From: Planctomycetota bacterium
Lineage (GTDB): Bacteria > Planctomycetota > Planctomycetia > Pirellulales > Lacipirellulaceae
Length of the DNA stretch: 7,968 nt
Assembly: GCA_024278035.1 (NCBI GenBank)
Contig: JAJRUA010000096.1
Location: 1 to 7,968 of the forward strand
Direction: 5' to 3'
The notes beneath the pieces were generated by a model, which worked only from the letters and a program-made list of their open reading frames with translations, ran no database searches and was not told the origin of the DNA. Position numbers and translations under genes: made by a program. The stretch's first letter is position 1, and each line of letters begins with the position of its first letter. Below are positions 1-5,814 of the stretch, in pieces.

Positions 1-135
1 CATCACCGCAAGCAGCGCTCTGATACGCATGGGAATGGTGGTTTCGGACACAATCGGCGCCGTGGCAATGAGCGCTCCCACACGAGCCAGTACCAGAACG
101 AAAACGACCGCCAGATCGGTGAGTAGGGATTCCAT
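1..135 (-). CDS. fliR: Flagellar export gate protein FliR, N-terminal fragment
   Basis: FliR is a polytopic inner-membrane subunit of the flagellar type III export gate, which it forms with FliP and FliQ. Only the first 45 codons are in the window; the gene runs off the left edge. The visible protein starts MESLLTDLAVVFVLVLARVG and continues with an Ala/Thr-Ala-Pro-Ile stretch and PMRIRALLAVM. This fits the FliR N-terminus: a first membrane helix containing an LAR motif, then a TAP motif and a basic loop before the next helix. The ATG (135-133) lies 15 bases after the fliQ stop. No clear Shine-Dalgarno sequence precedes it, so translational coupling to fliQ is likely. The position after fliP and fliQ supports the call. 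The identity is fairly certain despite the short length. Confidence 0.88.
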   Translation of the reverse strand, partial: MESLLTDLAVVFVLVLARVGALIATAPIVSETTIPMRIRALLAVM

Positions 136-150
136 GGCTGACAGGACGCG

Positions 151-417
151 TTAAAGCGTTCCGGGGATCCCTTTGATGAGATTTTCAGAATACTCGACCA
201 GACGCTGCAGAATCCACGGCAACGTGAAGGCGAGGGCAAGAGCCATCGCCATCAGTTTCGGTACGAAGGCGACCGTCTGTTCTTGGATTTGTGTCAGTGC
301 TTGAACCAGGCCAATGCCGAGGCCAACCACAACGCCCGAAATAAGAATCGGCGAAGCGATCACCGACGTGATGAGCAGGGCATCACGACCAAGATCAACA
401 GCAGTTTCAGGATTCAT
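151..417 (-). CDS. fliQ: Flagellar export gate protein FliQ
   Basis: FliQ is a small inner-membrane subunit of the flagellar type III export gate, where several copies wrap around the FliP/FliR core. The 88-residue product has the usual family length (about 89). It has two hydrophobic helices, about residues 14-37 and 52-72. They are joined by the polar, conserved-looking segment ALTQIQEQTVAFVPK, which is the family signature. The start is ATG at 417-415, with AAGG eight bases upstream (426-429). The gene follows fliP after a 167-base gap filled by an inverted-repeat element and precedes fliR by 15 bases. Nothing in the protein looks degraded. Confidence 0.96.
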   Translation of the reverse strand: MNPETAVDLGRDALLITSVIASPILISGVVVGLGIGLVQALTQIQEQTVAFVPKLMAMALALAFTLPWILQRLVEYSENLIKGIPGTL

Positions 418-447
418 AGGATAGGCCTTGATTTCTTAACCGCTTAC

Positions 448-582
448 AAAAAAAACTTGAACCACAAAGGACACAAAGAAAAAGAAGGAAAGAAAAACAC
501 TAATACGCGCTAATGAACGCTAAGCAAGAAGAAAAAGATGAGAACAAGAGCATTAGCGGTTGCCTTCCTTTGTGTTTTTTTT
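448..582. repeat. Inverted-repeat element in the fliP-fliQ spacer
   Basis: This A/T-rich element fills most of the 167-base spacer (418-584). It is symmetric. An A8 run (448-455) and a T8 run (575-582) are at the outside, each close to perfect 9-base arms, cacaaagga (463-471) and tcctttgtg (566-574). An inner perfect 8-base pair, cgctaatg (508-515) and cattagcg (551-558), flanks the centre. The left half also has a roughly 10-base periodicity (498-527: actaatacg, cgctaatgaa, cgctaagcaa). In the minus-strand transcript the hairpin would end in a U-run, so partial termination or RNA stabilisation is possible. I recall 'cacaaagg/cacagagg' elements scattered through many bacterial genomes; their function is unknown to me. 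Confidence 0.72.
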
Positions 583-584
583 GG

Positions 585-1586
585 CTAAATCAAAACCATA
601 AAACTATCTAACAGCATTTGGATAACGAGCGTCCAGCCATCGACCAAAACGAATAATAATAGCTTGAAGGGTAACGAGATCAACACGGGGGGTAGCATCA
701 ACATGCCCATCGAGATCGTAATGCTTGCTACAACGATGTCGAGAATCACGAACGGCAAGTAGACTTGGAAGCCGATGAGGAACGCTGTCTTGAGTTCGCT
801 TAGCATGAAGGCAGGCAACAGGGCAGCGAGTGGCACGAGAACTTCGTCCTCCTTGCGGTCATAAAGGACATAGTCGGCCAACATCTCGCCCGTTTCAGGA
901 TCAACTGCCTCGGGCAGTCTCTGTAAGAACATGATGGCAGCGTCTTGGTTGCCCGTCCGTTCAATTTGTGCGCCCATAAAATCGCGAATCGGCAAGGCCG
1001 CGGCATCGAAGGCTTCTTCTAGTGTGAGATTGCCCTCCGTGTAGGGTTGGATGCCGTTCTCATAGCTTTGCTTCCAGATGGGCGTCATCAAAAGGAGCGT
1101 AACGAACAGGGCGATCGAAGTAAGGACCTGCCCCGGTGGGGCTTGTTGAGTTCCTAAGGCTTGACGCAACAGCGCAAGGACCACAATCACACGCACGAAA
1201 CTCGTCGTCATCAGCAGCACGGCAGGTGCCAAGCTGATGACGGTTAGCAGGAGCATGACCTGCAAAGTGGAACTTAGCCGATCAGGCCGCGTCCATTCTT
1301 CGGGACTGCCAAGACCGAGCAAGCCTTCGCCCTCCTTCGCAACGAGTGCTCCGAACGAGGAGTTGGTTTCTCCAACTTTGTTTTTCGAAAGGCTATTGGA
1401 AGCGGTGCTGTTCGCAATCGCTTGCTGAGCGTTAACTGGCGCAGACGAGAAAACCAACAACATCGCAACGACAAAACCGTAGCGAAGTAAGGATTTTTCC
1501 ATAGAGAACTCAGGGTACAGAGATTGATATTTCCTCTGTGTTCTCTGTGACTTATTTTTCTTTGCCTCCAAGAGAGAGTTAGCCAT
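585..1586 (-). CDS. fliP: Flagellar export gate protein FliP
   Basis: FliP forms, with FliQ and FliR, the membrane-embedded export channel of the flagellar type III system. The family core is complete. It has hydrophobic helices near the start ([20 protein letters not shown]), [16 protein letters not shown], a periplasmic loop, then [20 protein letters not shown] and a C-terminal helix pair. A cleavable signal peptide is present, [20 protein letters not shown] up to about VNA, with its Met at 1502. The start is debatable. ATG at 1586 has an excellent AGGAGGA seven bases upstream and overlaps the fliO stop by 8 bases, giving 333 residues. ATG at 1502 gives 305 residues and begins at the signal peptide, but I see no ribosome site before it. 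The 28 codons between them are repeat-derived. The usual length is about 245-250; the extra length is this extension plus a long Ser/Asn-rich linker after the signal peptide. Confidence 0.95.
   Translation of the reverse strand: MANSLLEAKKNKSQRTQRKYQSLYPEFSMEKSLLRYGFVVAMLLVFSSAPVNAQQAIANSTASNSLSKNKVGETNSSFGALVAKEGEGLLGLGSPEEWTRPDRLSSTLQVMLLLTVISLAPAVLLMTTSFVRVIVVLALLRQALGTQQAPPGQVLTSIALFVTLLLMTPIWKQSYENGIQPYTEGNLTLEEAFDAAALPIRDFMGAQIERTGNQDAAIMFLQRLPEAVDPETGEMLADYVLYDRKEDEVLVPLAALLPAFMLSELKTAFLIGFQVYLPFVILDIVVASITISMGMLMLPPVLISLPFKLLLFVLVDGWTLVIQMLLDSFMVLI
1503..1546. repeat. Hairpin repeat at the 5' end of fliP
   Basis: Arms at 1503-1515 (agagaactcaggg) and 1534-1546 (ctctgtgttctct) are inverted repeats matching at 11 of 13 positions, with an 18-base loop. 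On the minus strand the right arm belongs to cacagagaacacagagg (1533-1549), the same style as the element after fliP. The hairpin abuts the signal-peptide ATG at 1502. It lies in frame inside the longer fliP reading frame and adds no stop codon. It could either mask initiation at 1502 or simply be read through as an N-terminal extension. Confidence 0.6.
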
Positions 1587-2481
1587 AGCTTCGTCCTCCT
1601 GGCGTGTTGGCGTAGGCGGAGGCGAGACGCTGGGGATCGAACGCGGGGGCTTCGTCGCCAAGAAAACCGGGACCGGCGGGTTCACCCGCCATTTGTTGAA
1701 AAATTTGCTCGAACGCAGCGGTCGAGCCGTGGCCCCCTTGTTGTTCGCAGGCGGCGAGGAGGCGTTGGACTTCGGCTTCGTCGGTGATTTCAGTAATCGC
1801 TTTCGCTCCGTCGGGTGTCACGGCGACGAGAACCAGCTTAGGACCGATGCGTAGTAATTGTGCTGTTTGTTTACCGGCCAGTTGTACTCGGCCAAGCACC
1901 TCGGCCACTTCCGTCGGCAAAGTACGAGCCGATCGTGGCAAGCTCTTCTTCACCACCCATGCGGAAACGAACATAAGGCCAACGACAATCGCTAAGCCGG
2001 ATCCTGCCGCGGTCATGGCCCCTGAGGGAGGACGCCAAGCGAGGAGCTGTTGCAACGGATTCTTGACTTTTTGAGAGGCCTGGGAGGTGGAGGCCTGGGG
2101 CGAGGCTCGCTGGCTTGAGGAACGCAAACGTCGTCCCGAACGCTTTGTCTTCGCCGTTTTAACAGGGGCGGTGGCAACAATCGCGTCTTTGATCGGCGGT
2201 GCGGCAATGTTTTCGTCTTCTGACTCCGACCAGCTTTCCGGAAGGATCGGCTTGGCGTCAGAAACCGACACGAAGGTGGCCGGCTCGACGGCGTCGTCGT
2301 GATAGCCGGTCGTCCTGCGAGGAGAATGGCTACGGGGTCCGATACTACGGGGCCCGATGCTGTGGTTCGCTTGAAGACGTGGTGACACAAAGCCCGAATC
2401 CCGAGCAGGGCCTTCTGCTCTCACGCTAGCAGCACAAAGCAAACCGACCAACAGAATGGCACAACGGACCGGCAGCATCAT
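1579..2481 (-). CDS. fliO: Flagellar biosynthesis protein FliO, extended form
   Basis: FliO is a bitopic membrane protein that helps assemble the FliP ring of the export gate. The 300-residue product is much longer than enteric FliO (about 120). It begins with a signal peptide ([20 protein letters not shown], cleavage near RA-EG). Then comes about 130 residues of low-complexity, Ser/Pro/Arg/Lys-rich sequence, including a doubled SIGPR at 41-50. A membrane helix follows at about 157-176 ([15 protein letters not shown]). The conserved cytoplasmic FliO region comes next: [18 protein letters not shown] at about 188-205, then [18 protein letters not shown] Gly/Ala-rich tail ends it. AAGGA (2488-2492) six bases before the ATG supports this start. 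The position directly before fliP, with an 8-base overlap, supports the name; the N-terminal half alone would not. Confidence 0.9.
   Translation of the reverse strand: MMLPVRCAILLVGLLCAASVRAEGPARDSGFVSPRLQANHSIGPRSIGPRSHSPRRTTGYHDDAVEPATFVSVSDAKPILPESWSESEDENIAAPPIKDAIVATAPVKTAKTKRSGRRLRSSSQRASPQASTSQASQKVKNPLQQLLAWRPPSGAMTAAGSGLAIVVGLMFVSAWVVKKSLPRSARTLPTEVAEVLGRVQLAGKQTAQLLRIGPKLVLVAVTPDGAKAITEITDEAEVQRLLAACEQQGGHGSTAAFEQIFQQMAGEPAGPGFLGDEAPAFDPQRLASAYANTPGGRSYG
1594..1600 (-). promoter_or_regulatory. Strong ribosome binding site for fliP inside the fliO end
   Basis: The minus strand reads AGGAGGA, seven bases before ATG at 1586-1584. It is the strongest Shine-Dalgarno match seen in the window and lies within the last codons of fliO. 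The ATG overlaps the fliO TAA (1581-1579). It argues that ribosomes enter fliP here, 28 codons ahead of the signal peptide. Confidence 0.75.
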
Positions 2482-2552
2482 GGGGATTCCTTACAGGCGA
2501 CAATCGCGCAACAAACGGGGCACGAAGTGAACTTGTAGGGAAATCGAGGCCG

Positions 2553-2568
2553 ACTTGCTAGAGCAAGT
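2553..2568. repeat. Perfect short hairpin in the fliN-fliO spacer
   Basis: ACTTGCT and AGCAAGT are perfect 7-base arms around AG, so a folded RNA would be a 6-base stem with a four-base loop. It lies mid-way in the 127-base fliN-fliO gap. There is no U-run after it in the direction of transcription, so it is not a standard terminator. It may stabilise RNA ends or be chance. Confidence 0.4.
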
Positions 2569-2608
2569 GAAGCGTTCGTCTTAATAAATAGCGGACCGTT
2601 GATAGCTC

Positions 2609-3220
2609 TTAAGCGACAGCGCTATCACCGACGATCAATTCGGTGATGCGGACACAAAAATTGTCGTTGAGCACGAGTACTTCGCCGCGTGCTATCAACC
2701 GGCCATTGGCGTACACATCCACCGGATCGCCTGCTAGCTTGTCGAGAGTGATGACCACTTCACGTCGTAAGCGAAGTACGTCTTCGAGCGGCATCCGGGT
2801 TCGTCCTAGCTCGATCTTGAGATCGAGCGAAACATCGCGGACCAGCTCCAGTGTGGCCGCATCTTCATTCGCCGAGCTTCCACCGAAGGACTCCAGGCGG
2901 AAGGGCTGGACGCCGGCGGGTAGCTCATCAGCAGGGTCGGTGATCGAGGCAATCGCTTCCTGAGCCTTGTTCAGGAGCAGCTCAACGTCGTTTGTTGAGC
3001 CTGAAGCGAACGGTGCCGACGCGTCGGGCGGTGTCGCCGTTGCTACGGACGCTGCTTCTGCTGACGGAGCACCGCCTGCCATCAGGGCTTCAATCTCATC
3101 TTGCCCCATGCCCGCTTCCTCATCCGCGGCAGGCGGATCGGGTTCGGGTGCCCCCTTACCCGAGGCGGCTAAGAGAGCTTCGATATCGTCTTGGTTGATT
3201 TGTTCCGTTTCGTCCGACAT
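2609..3220 (-). CDS. fliN: Flagellar switch protein FliN with FliM-like N-terminal motifs
   Basis: FliN is a cytoplasmic C-ring protein needed for torque, switching and export. The 203-residue product ends in a typical SpoA/FliN domain, about residues 125-198: LVRDVSLDLKIELGRTRMPL, then LAGDPVDVYANGRLIARGEV and DNFCVRITELI. Enteric FliN is about 137 residues, so the N-terminal 120 residues are an extension. They are acidic and Ala/Pro-rich. They carry two copies of a QDxIEALxA motif, INQDDIEALLAAS (8-20) and MGQDEIEALMAGG (38-50), with a weaker NDVELLL at 77-83. This resembles the EIDALL motif at the FliM N-terminus that binds phosphorylated CheY. AGGAAGG (3230-3236) lies nine bases before the ATG. 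The gene follows fliL after 61 bases with no fliM between. The name FliN is secure; FliY-like behaviour is possible. Confidence 0.95.
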   Translation of the reverse strand: MSDETEQINQDDIEALLAASGKGAPEPDPPAADEEAGMGQDEIEALMAGGAPSAEAASVATATPPDASAPFASGSTNDVELLLNKAQEAIASITDPADELPAGVQPFRLESFGGSSANEDAATLELVRDVSLDLKIELGRTRMPLEDVLRLRREVVITLDKLAGDPVDVYANGRLIARGEVLVLNDNFCVRITELIVGDSAVA

Positions 3221-3281
3221 GACACCAGGCCTTCCTAGCCGCTATTGGTGAGGGGATATCCACAAAGAAATGATGGCAGTG

Positions 3282-3842
3282 CTATCGCTCAACGAAATTG
3301 ATCTTCGTGAAAACGACTTCGCGAAGCAGCGGCTTGCCGAGCGTGCGGTTGGTCTTCTCAAGAATCTGTCGTTTGATCAACCCCAGACCTGCACTCGACA
3401 GGTCCGAGATTTTTGCTCCATGCATCGTCATTACGATTTGTTCCCCGATACGGCTACGATTTTTCTCGAATAGAGCCATGAAATCGGCCTCCTCATCAAG
3501 CAAAACAACTCCAAAGAGCATGAAGTCAATGTTAAGGGTTTTGTCAGAATCCGGATCGAATCGGGTGATGTTGAAGGGACCAAGTTCAACTTCGCTTGTC
3601 TCTTCCCCTTCATCGACCACGACCGTGTCCTTAGAGATGTCGTCTTCAAACTCCACTCCCTCGGCCGCACGTGCCAAGTCGCGCGCGAGCGTCTCCGTTT
3701 CTTGGGCAGAGGGGAGAAGCATCGAAGCGGCGACCAGTTGCACAATGACCAAGACGGCAACGAAAGCGACCGCCTTGACAAGGCCCATGATTCCAAGGCC
3801 GGCCGGCTTGGTTGTTTCTTCTTCTTTTTGTTTTTCTGCCAT
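3282..3842 (-). CDS. fliL: Flagellar basal-body-associated protein FliL
   Basis: FliL is a single-pass inner-membrane protein that sits around the stator and modulates torque and stator stability. The 186-residue product has a short charged cytoplasmic N-terminus (Lys/Glu-rich, 1-17) and one membrane helix at about 18-43. An acidic periplasmic linker with EFEDD and DEGEETSEVE (64-86) follows. The conserved FliL periplasmic domain starts at about 87 (LGPFNITRFDPDSDKTLNID). The C-terminus GLGLIKRQILEKTNRTLGKP, then VVFTKINFVER, is the typical FliL end. Length is slightly above the usual 150-180. The start ATG (3842-3840) has only a weak AGAGAT ahead. It lies 72 bases after motB, in the place usual for fliL. 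Confidence 0.93.
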   Translation of the reverse strand: MAEKQKEEETTKPAGLGIMGLVKAVAFVAVLVIVQLVAASMLLPSAQETETLARDLARAAEGVEFEDDISKDTVVVDEGEETSEVELGPFNITRFDPDSDKTLNIDFMLFGVVLLDEEADFMALFEKNRSRIGEQIVMTMHGAKISDLSSAGLGLIKRQILEKTNRTLGKPLLREVVFTKINFVER

Positions 3843-3914
3843 GATTCAATCTCTGGCGTAAAACGCCGCTAGCTTTTTAGGTAAGAAAATACGGGTTAGG
3901 GAGGGGATCTAAAA

Positions 3915-4607
3915 TCAATTGACGGCTTCATCCCACATGAGCACCTCAACACGCGCGTTGCGGCGTCGGTTATCAATTTTTATTCCTTCGTCGAGTGGTT
4001 CGTAGGCTCCGGCGGATCCGAGGCGAATTCGCTTGGCACTGATTCCTTGTTCTACGAGAAATTGCATCGTTACTCGGCATCGTTCGTAAGCAAGTTGCCA
4101 GTGGTCGCTATCTTGGACGGGCTTTTTGGATGTGTGTCCCCGAACTTCGATTTTCTGTGGTTTTCCCGCGACTTGTGCCGCGATTTCTTTGAGTCTTGAT
4201 TTTGCCTCTTCATTCAGCATGGCGGTGTCTTCTTCAAAGAAGATAACGCCACCGACGGTGGTATCCTGTCCTGGCCGGATGGTTCTTACTAAGTTATCTT
4301 CGCCGCTAACGGATTTGACTTTGTTGCCGCCTCGCATAATATCTTTTCGCTTGGCACGCCCCATGCTGGCGATCGACTGCATCATCGAGTTACGGGGCGG
4401 CGATTGCCCCGGAATCATCGATGCCATCGATGCCTCATGTCCAAATTGTTGCCGCATTGATTCAAGCATTGCCTGAAACTTCTCGTCATCTTTCATCTCG
4501 CTCATCGACACCAACATGATGAAGAAAGTGAGCAACAGCGACATCATGTCGCCAAAGGTCACGACCCATTCAGGGATTCCCGGTTCTGGTTCTTCTTCAA
4601 TAGCCAT
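3915..4607 (-). CDS. motB: Flagellar motor stator protein MotB (OmpA-domain)
   Basis: MotB anchors the stator to peptidoglycan and, with MotA, forms the ion channel that drives rotation. The 230-residue product has a short cytoplasmic start and one membrane helix at about 14-36 (EWVVTFGDMMSLLLTFFIML). The ion-binding aspartate is D20. A plug-like and linker region (37-115) is rich in Met, Gln and basic residues. The OmpA-like peptidoglycan-binding domain follows at about 117-226, with IEVRGHTSKKP (153-163), LAYERCRVTMQFLVEQGI and DNRRRNARVEV (212-222). The DMMSLLLTFFIML pattern is closer to PomB-like than to enteric MotB sequences, so sodium coupling is possible but not shown. The ATG is only four bases after the stop of a short upstream ORF and has no strong ribosome site, which suggests coupled translation. 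Confidence 0.95.
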   Translation of the reverse strand: MAIEEEPEPGIPEWVVTFGDMMSLLLTFFIMLVSMSEMKDDEKFQAMLESMRQQFGHEASMASMIPGQSPPRNSMMQSIASMGRAKRKDIMRGGNKVKSVSGEDNLVRTIRPGQDTTVGGVIFFEEDTAMLNEEAKSRLKEIAAQVAGKPQKIEVRGHTSKKPVQDSDHWQLAYERCRVTMQFLVEQGISAKRIRLGSAGAYEPLDEGIKIDNRRRNARVEVLMWDEAVN

Positions 4608-4611
4608 TTTT

Positions 4612-4692
4612 CTACATCATGCCCTTCAGCGATTTTGGCAACGATTCGGGGTAGTTCGGTTTCTTGGGGCCGCTGGATACTTCCCACCTCAT
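4612..4692 (-). CDS. Possible 26-residue ORF between motA and motB
   Basis: An ATG at 4692-4690 opens a 27-codon frame ending TAG at 4614-4612. The peptide starts MRWEVSSGPKKPNYPESLPK and ends SLKGMM; it is basic and Pro/Ser/Lys-rich, with no membrane helix. It starts 13 bases after the motA stop and ends four bases before the motB start, so it fills the gap almost exactly. AAGGA overlaps the motA stop codon, about ten bases ahead of the ATG. I do not recognise it. It may be a real micro-protein, a translational-coupling leader for motB, or a chance ORF. Confidence 0.45.
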   Translation of the reverse strand: MRWEVSSGPKKPNYPESLPKSLKGMM

Positions 4693-4705
4693 TCAAGAAA
4701 AGTCC

Positions 4706-5476
4706 TTACGCTGCCTCATCCTTTGCTCGTAGCTTAGGCGGAACGAAGCAGCTCAGTTTTTGGGCGATGACCCGAGGGTTCTCGCCCGATTGAATCGCCA
4801 TCACACCACGGACAACAATTTCCATCGATAACAATTCTTGTTTATTGGTAAAGCCAAGTTTCTCCGCAAACGGGAGAAAAAAGACGTTCGAGGCGATAGC
4901 TCCATACATGGTCGTTAACAACGCCACTGCCATGCCCGCACCAATCTTCGACGGATCGCTCATGTCGCCCAACATAATGACGAGCCCCATCAGTGTACCG
5001 ATCATCCCAAAAGCAGGCGCAAAACGGCCCATGCAATTCATCAGTCCTTTGCCATCATTGTGTCGTGTTGCTACGGCGTCCATTTCCGTGCGCATGATGT
5101 CTTCCATCACTTCGGGGCGTGTGCCATCGATCGCCATTTGGATACCAAGCTTGATAAAATCGTTTTCAACCTCTTTGACTTGCCCTTCGAGAGCAAGCAA
5201 ACCATCGCGTCGTGCGGTTTCGGCCAGCTTGACAATTTGTTCGATGATTTCCGAGACCGGCTCAACCTTCCAAAACAGCACCTTGAGGCTCACTCCGAAG
5301 ACGCTTAGGAAGTTAGGTAGGGGATAGGAAATCAAAGTTGCCGCAATACACCCCCCCACCACGACCATGATTGAGGGCGCATCGAAGAACGCGACCAAGC
5401 TCCCCCCTCCAATTAAAATGGCGGAGACAATCAGCCCCAACGCGATAACAAGGCCGGCGGCGGTCGCGATGTCCAT
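4706..5476 (-). CDS. motA: Flagellar motor stator protein MotA
   Basis: MotA is the membrane stator subunit that surrounds MotB and pushes on the rotor. The 256-residue product has the family length and four membrane helices, about 3-24, 32-52, 153-174 and 182-204. The cytoplasmic loop between helices two and three carries the rotor-contact motif RRDGLLALE (89-97), with conserved Arg and Glu. The helix-three region has PAFGMIGTLMGLVIML (154-169) with the conserved Pro. Helix four has GMAVALLTTMYGAIASN and then LPFAEKL, with its Pro. This PAFGMIGT and LLTTMYG style is like PomA and Bacillus-type MotA, longer-loop enteric forms being less similar. No clear ribosome site precedes the ATG. It is the first of the two stator genes and follows flbD after a 119-base spacer containing a hairpin repeat. 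Confidence 0.96.
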   Translation of the reverse strand: MDIATAAGLVIALGLIVSAILIGGGSLVAFFDAPSIMVVVGGCIAATLISYPLPNFLSVFGVSLKVLFWKVEPVSEIIEQIVKLAETARRDGLLALEGQVKEVENDFIKLGIQMAIDGTRPEVMEDIMRTEMDAVATRHNDGKGLMNCMGRFAPAFGMIGTLMGLVIMLGDMSDPSKIGAGMAVALLTTMYGAIASNVFFLPFAEKLGFTNKQELLSMEIVVRGVMAIQSGENPRVIAQKLSCFVPPKLRAKDEAA

Positions 5477-5524
5477 AGTGAGTAAAGTGCGTAAGTAGCG
5501 GCGCTTAAAATAGGATAATTCAGC

Positions 5525-5581
5525 AGCCCCTGGCGGAAGCCTGGGGCCTCTGGTGCTTTCCCAAGACTTCCGTCAGGGGTT
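5525..5581. repeat. REP-like palindromic element between flbD and motA
   Basis: Outer arms at 5525-5539 (agcccctggcggaag) and 5567-5581 (cttccgtcaggggtt) are inverted repeats matching at 13 of 15 positions. Inside the left part is a compact hairpin at 5527-5546: CCCC, T, GGC, a GGAA loop, GCC, T, GGGG. The alternative folds share the left arm. No U-run follows on the minus strand, so it is unlike a simple terminator. The form fits dispersed REP-type elements; I have the impression that cccctgacggaag motifs recur in planctomycete genomes, but cannot verify it here. It might slow transcription or protect RNA upstream of motA. Confidence 0.65.
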
Positions 5582-5595
5582 AGCTACGATTTTTT

Positions 5596-5811
5596 CTATC
5601 GTTTCCTGGGATTCTTCTGTCCCGTCGGCATCAGTTGTTTCGTTTGGTGATACTCAACCGTCTCGCGGAGCACCTCTTCGGGCGATTCTTTGACGACGAT
5701 TCGATCTCCGGTTGTAAGGGTTATAAAAGTATCTGGTCGGGCCTCGACGTACTTTATCAGCTCTGCGTTGAGCAGAAACGGTTCGTCACTGATACGCGTT
5801 AGTCGGATCAT
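5596..5811 (-). CDS. flbD: FlbD-family flagellar protein
   Basis: This 71-residue protein matches the small FlbD family found between flgE and motA in many flagellar operons. It opens MIRLTRISDEPFLLNAELIK, then VEARPDTFITLTTGDRIVVK and ESPEEVL. These are the family's LTR, LN-x-ELI, E-x-PDT and GxxIVVKES motifs. It is soluble with no membrane helix or signal peptide. A basic tail (QKNPRKR) ends it. Its molecular role is not established to my knowledge, and it is distinct from the Caulobacter regulator also called FlbD. The start ATG has AGGA about ten bases upstream inside a 13-base palindrome. The flgE neighbour 110 bases upstream and motA downstream support the call. Confidence 0.93.
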   Translation of the reverse strand: MIRLTRISDEPFLLNAELIKYVEARPDTFITLTTGDRIVVKESPEEVLRETVEYHQTKQLMPTGQKNPRKR

Positions 5812-5814
5812 CCG

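Noticed and set aside
283..513. Plus-strand ORF of 76 codons across fliQ and the fliP-fliQ spacer
   Set aside because: Its first half is antisense to fliQ and its Lys/His-rich tail is the translated repeat element; there is no ribosome site or family resemblance.
503..556. Minus-strand 17-codon ORF in the fliP-fliQ spacer resembling a short lipoprotein signal
   Set aside because: It lies completely within the inverted-repeat element, has no ribosome site, and its hydrophobic look comes from T-rich sequence.
1587..1685. Longer fliP start with 33 more codons inside fliO
   Set aside because: The added residues are Pro-rich and antisense-free but lie wholly in the fliO coding region; the frame's first ATG has no ribosome site, while AGGAGGA supports the ATG at 1586.
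2482..2608. Possible internal promoter in the fliN-fliO spacer (TATTTATTA near 2585)
   Set aside because: No credible -35 partner at suitable spacing; A/T-rich sequence after a stop codon is common.
3298..3861. Plus-strand 187-codon ORF opposite fliL
   Set aside because: It is antisense to a clear fliL gene, Ser-rich in the manner of a reverse-strand shadow, and matches no family.
3855..3867. ggcg-taaaa-cgcc hairpin before fliL
   Set aside because: Only a four-base stem with a five-base loop; too weak to call a terminator or regulatory site.
4845..5327. Plus-strand 160-codon ORF opposite motA
   Set aside because: It lies entirely within motA and mirrors its codon pattern; no independent start signal or domain.
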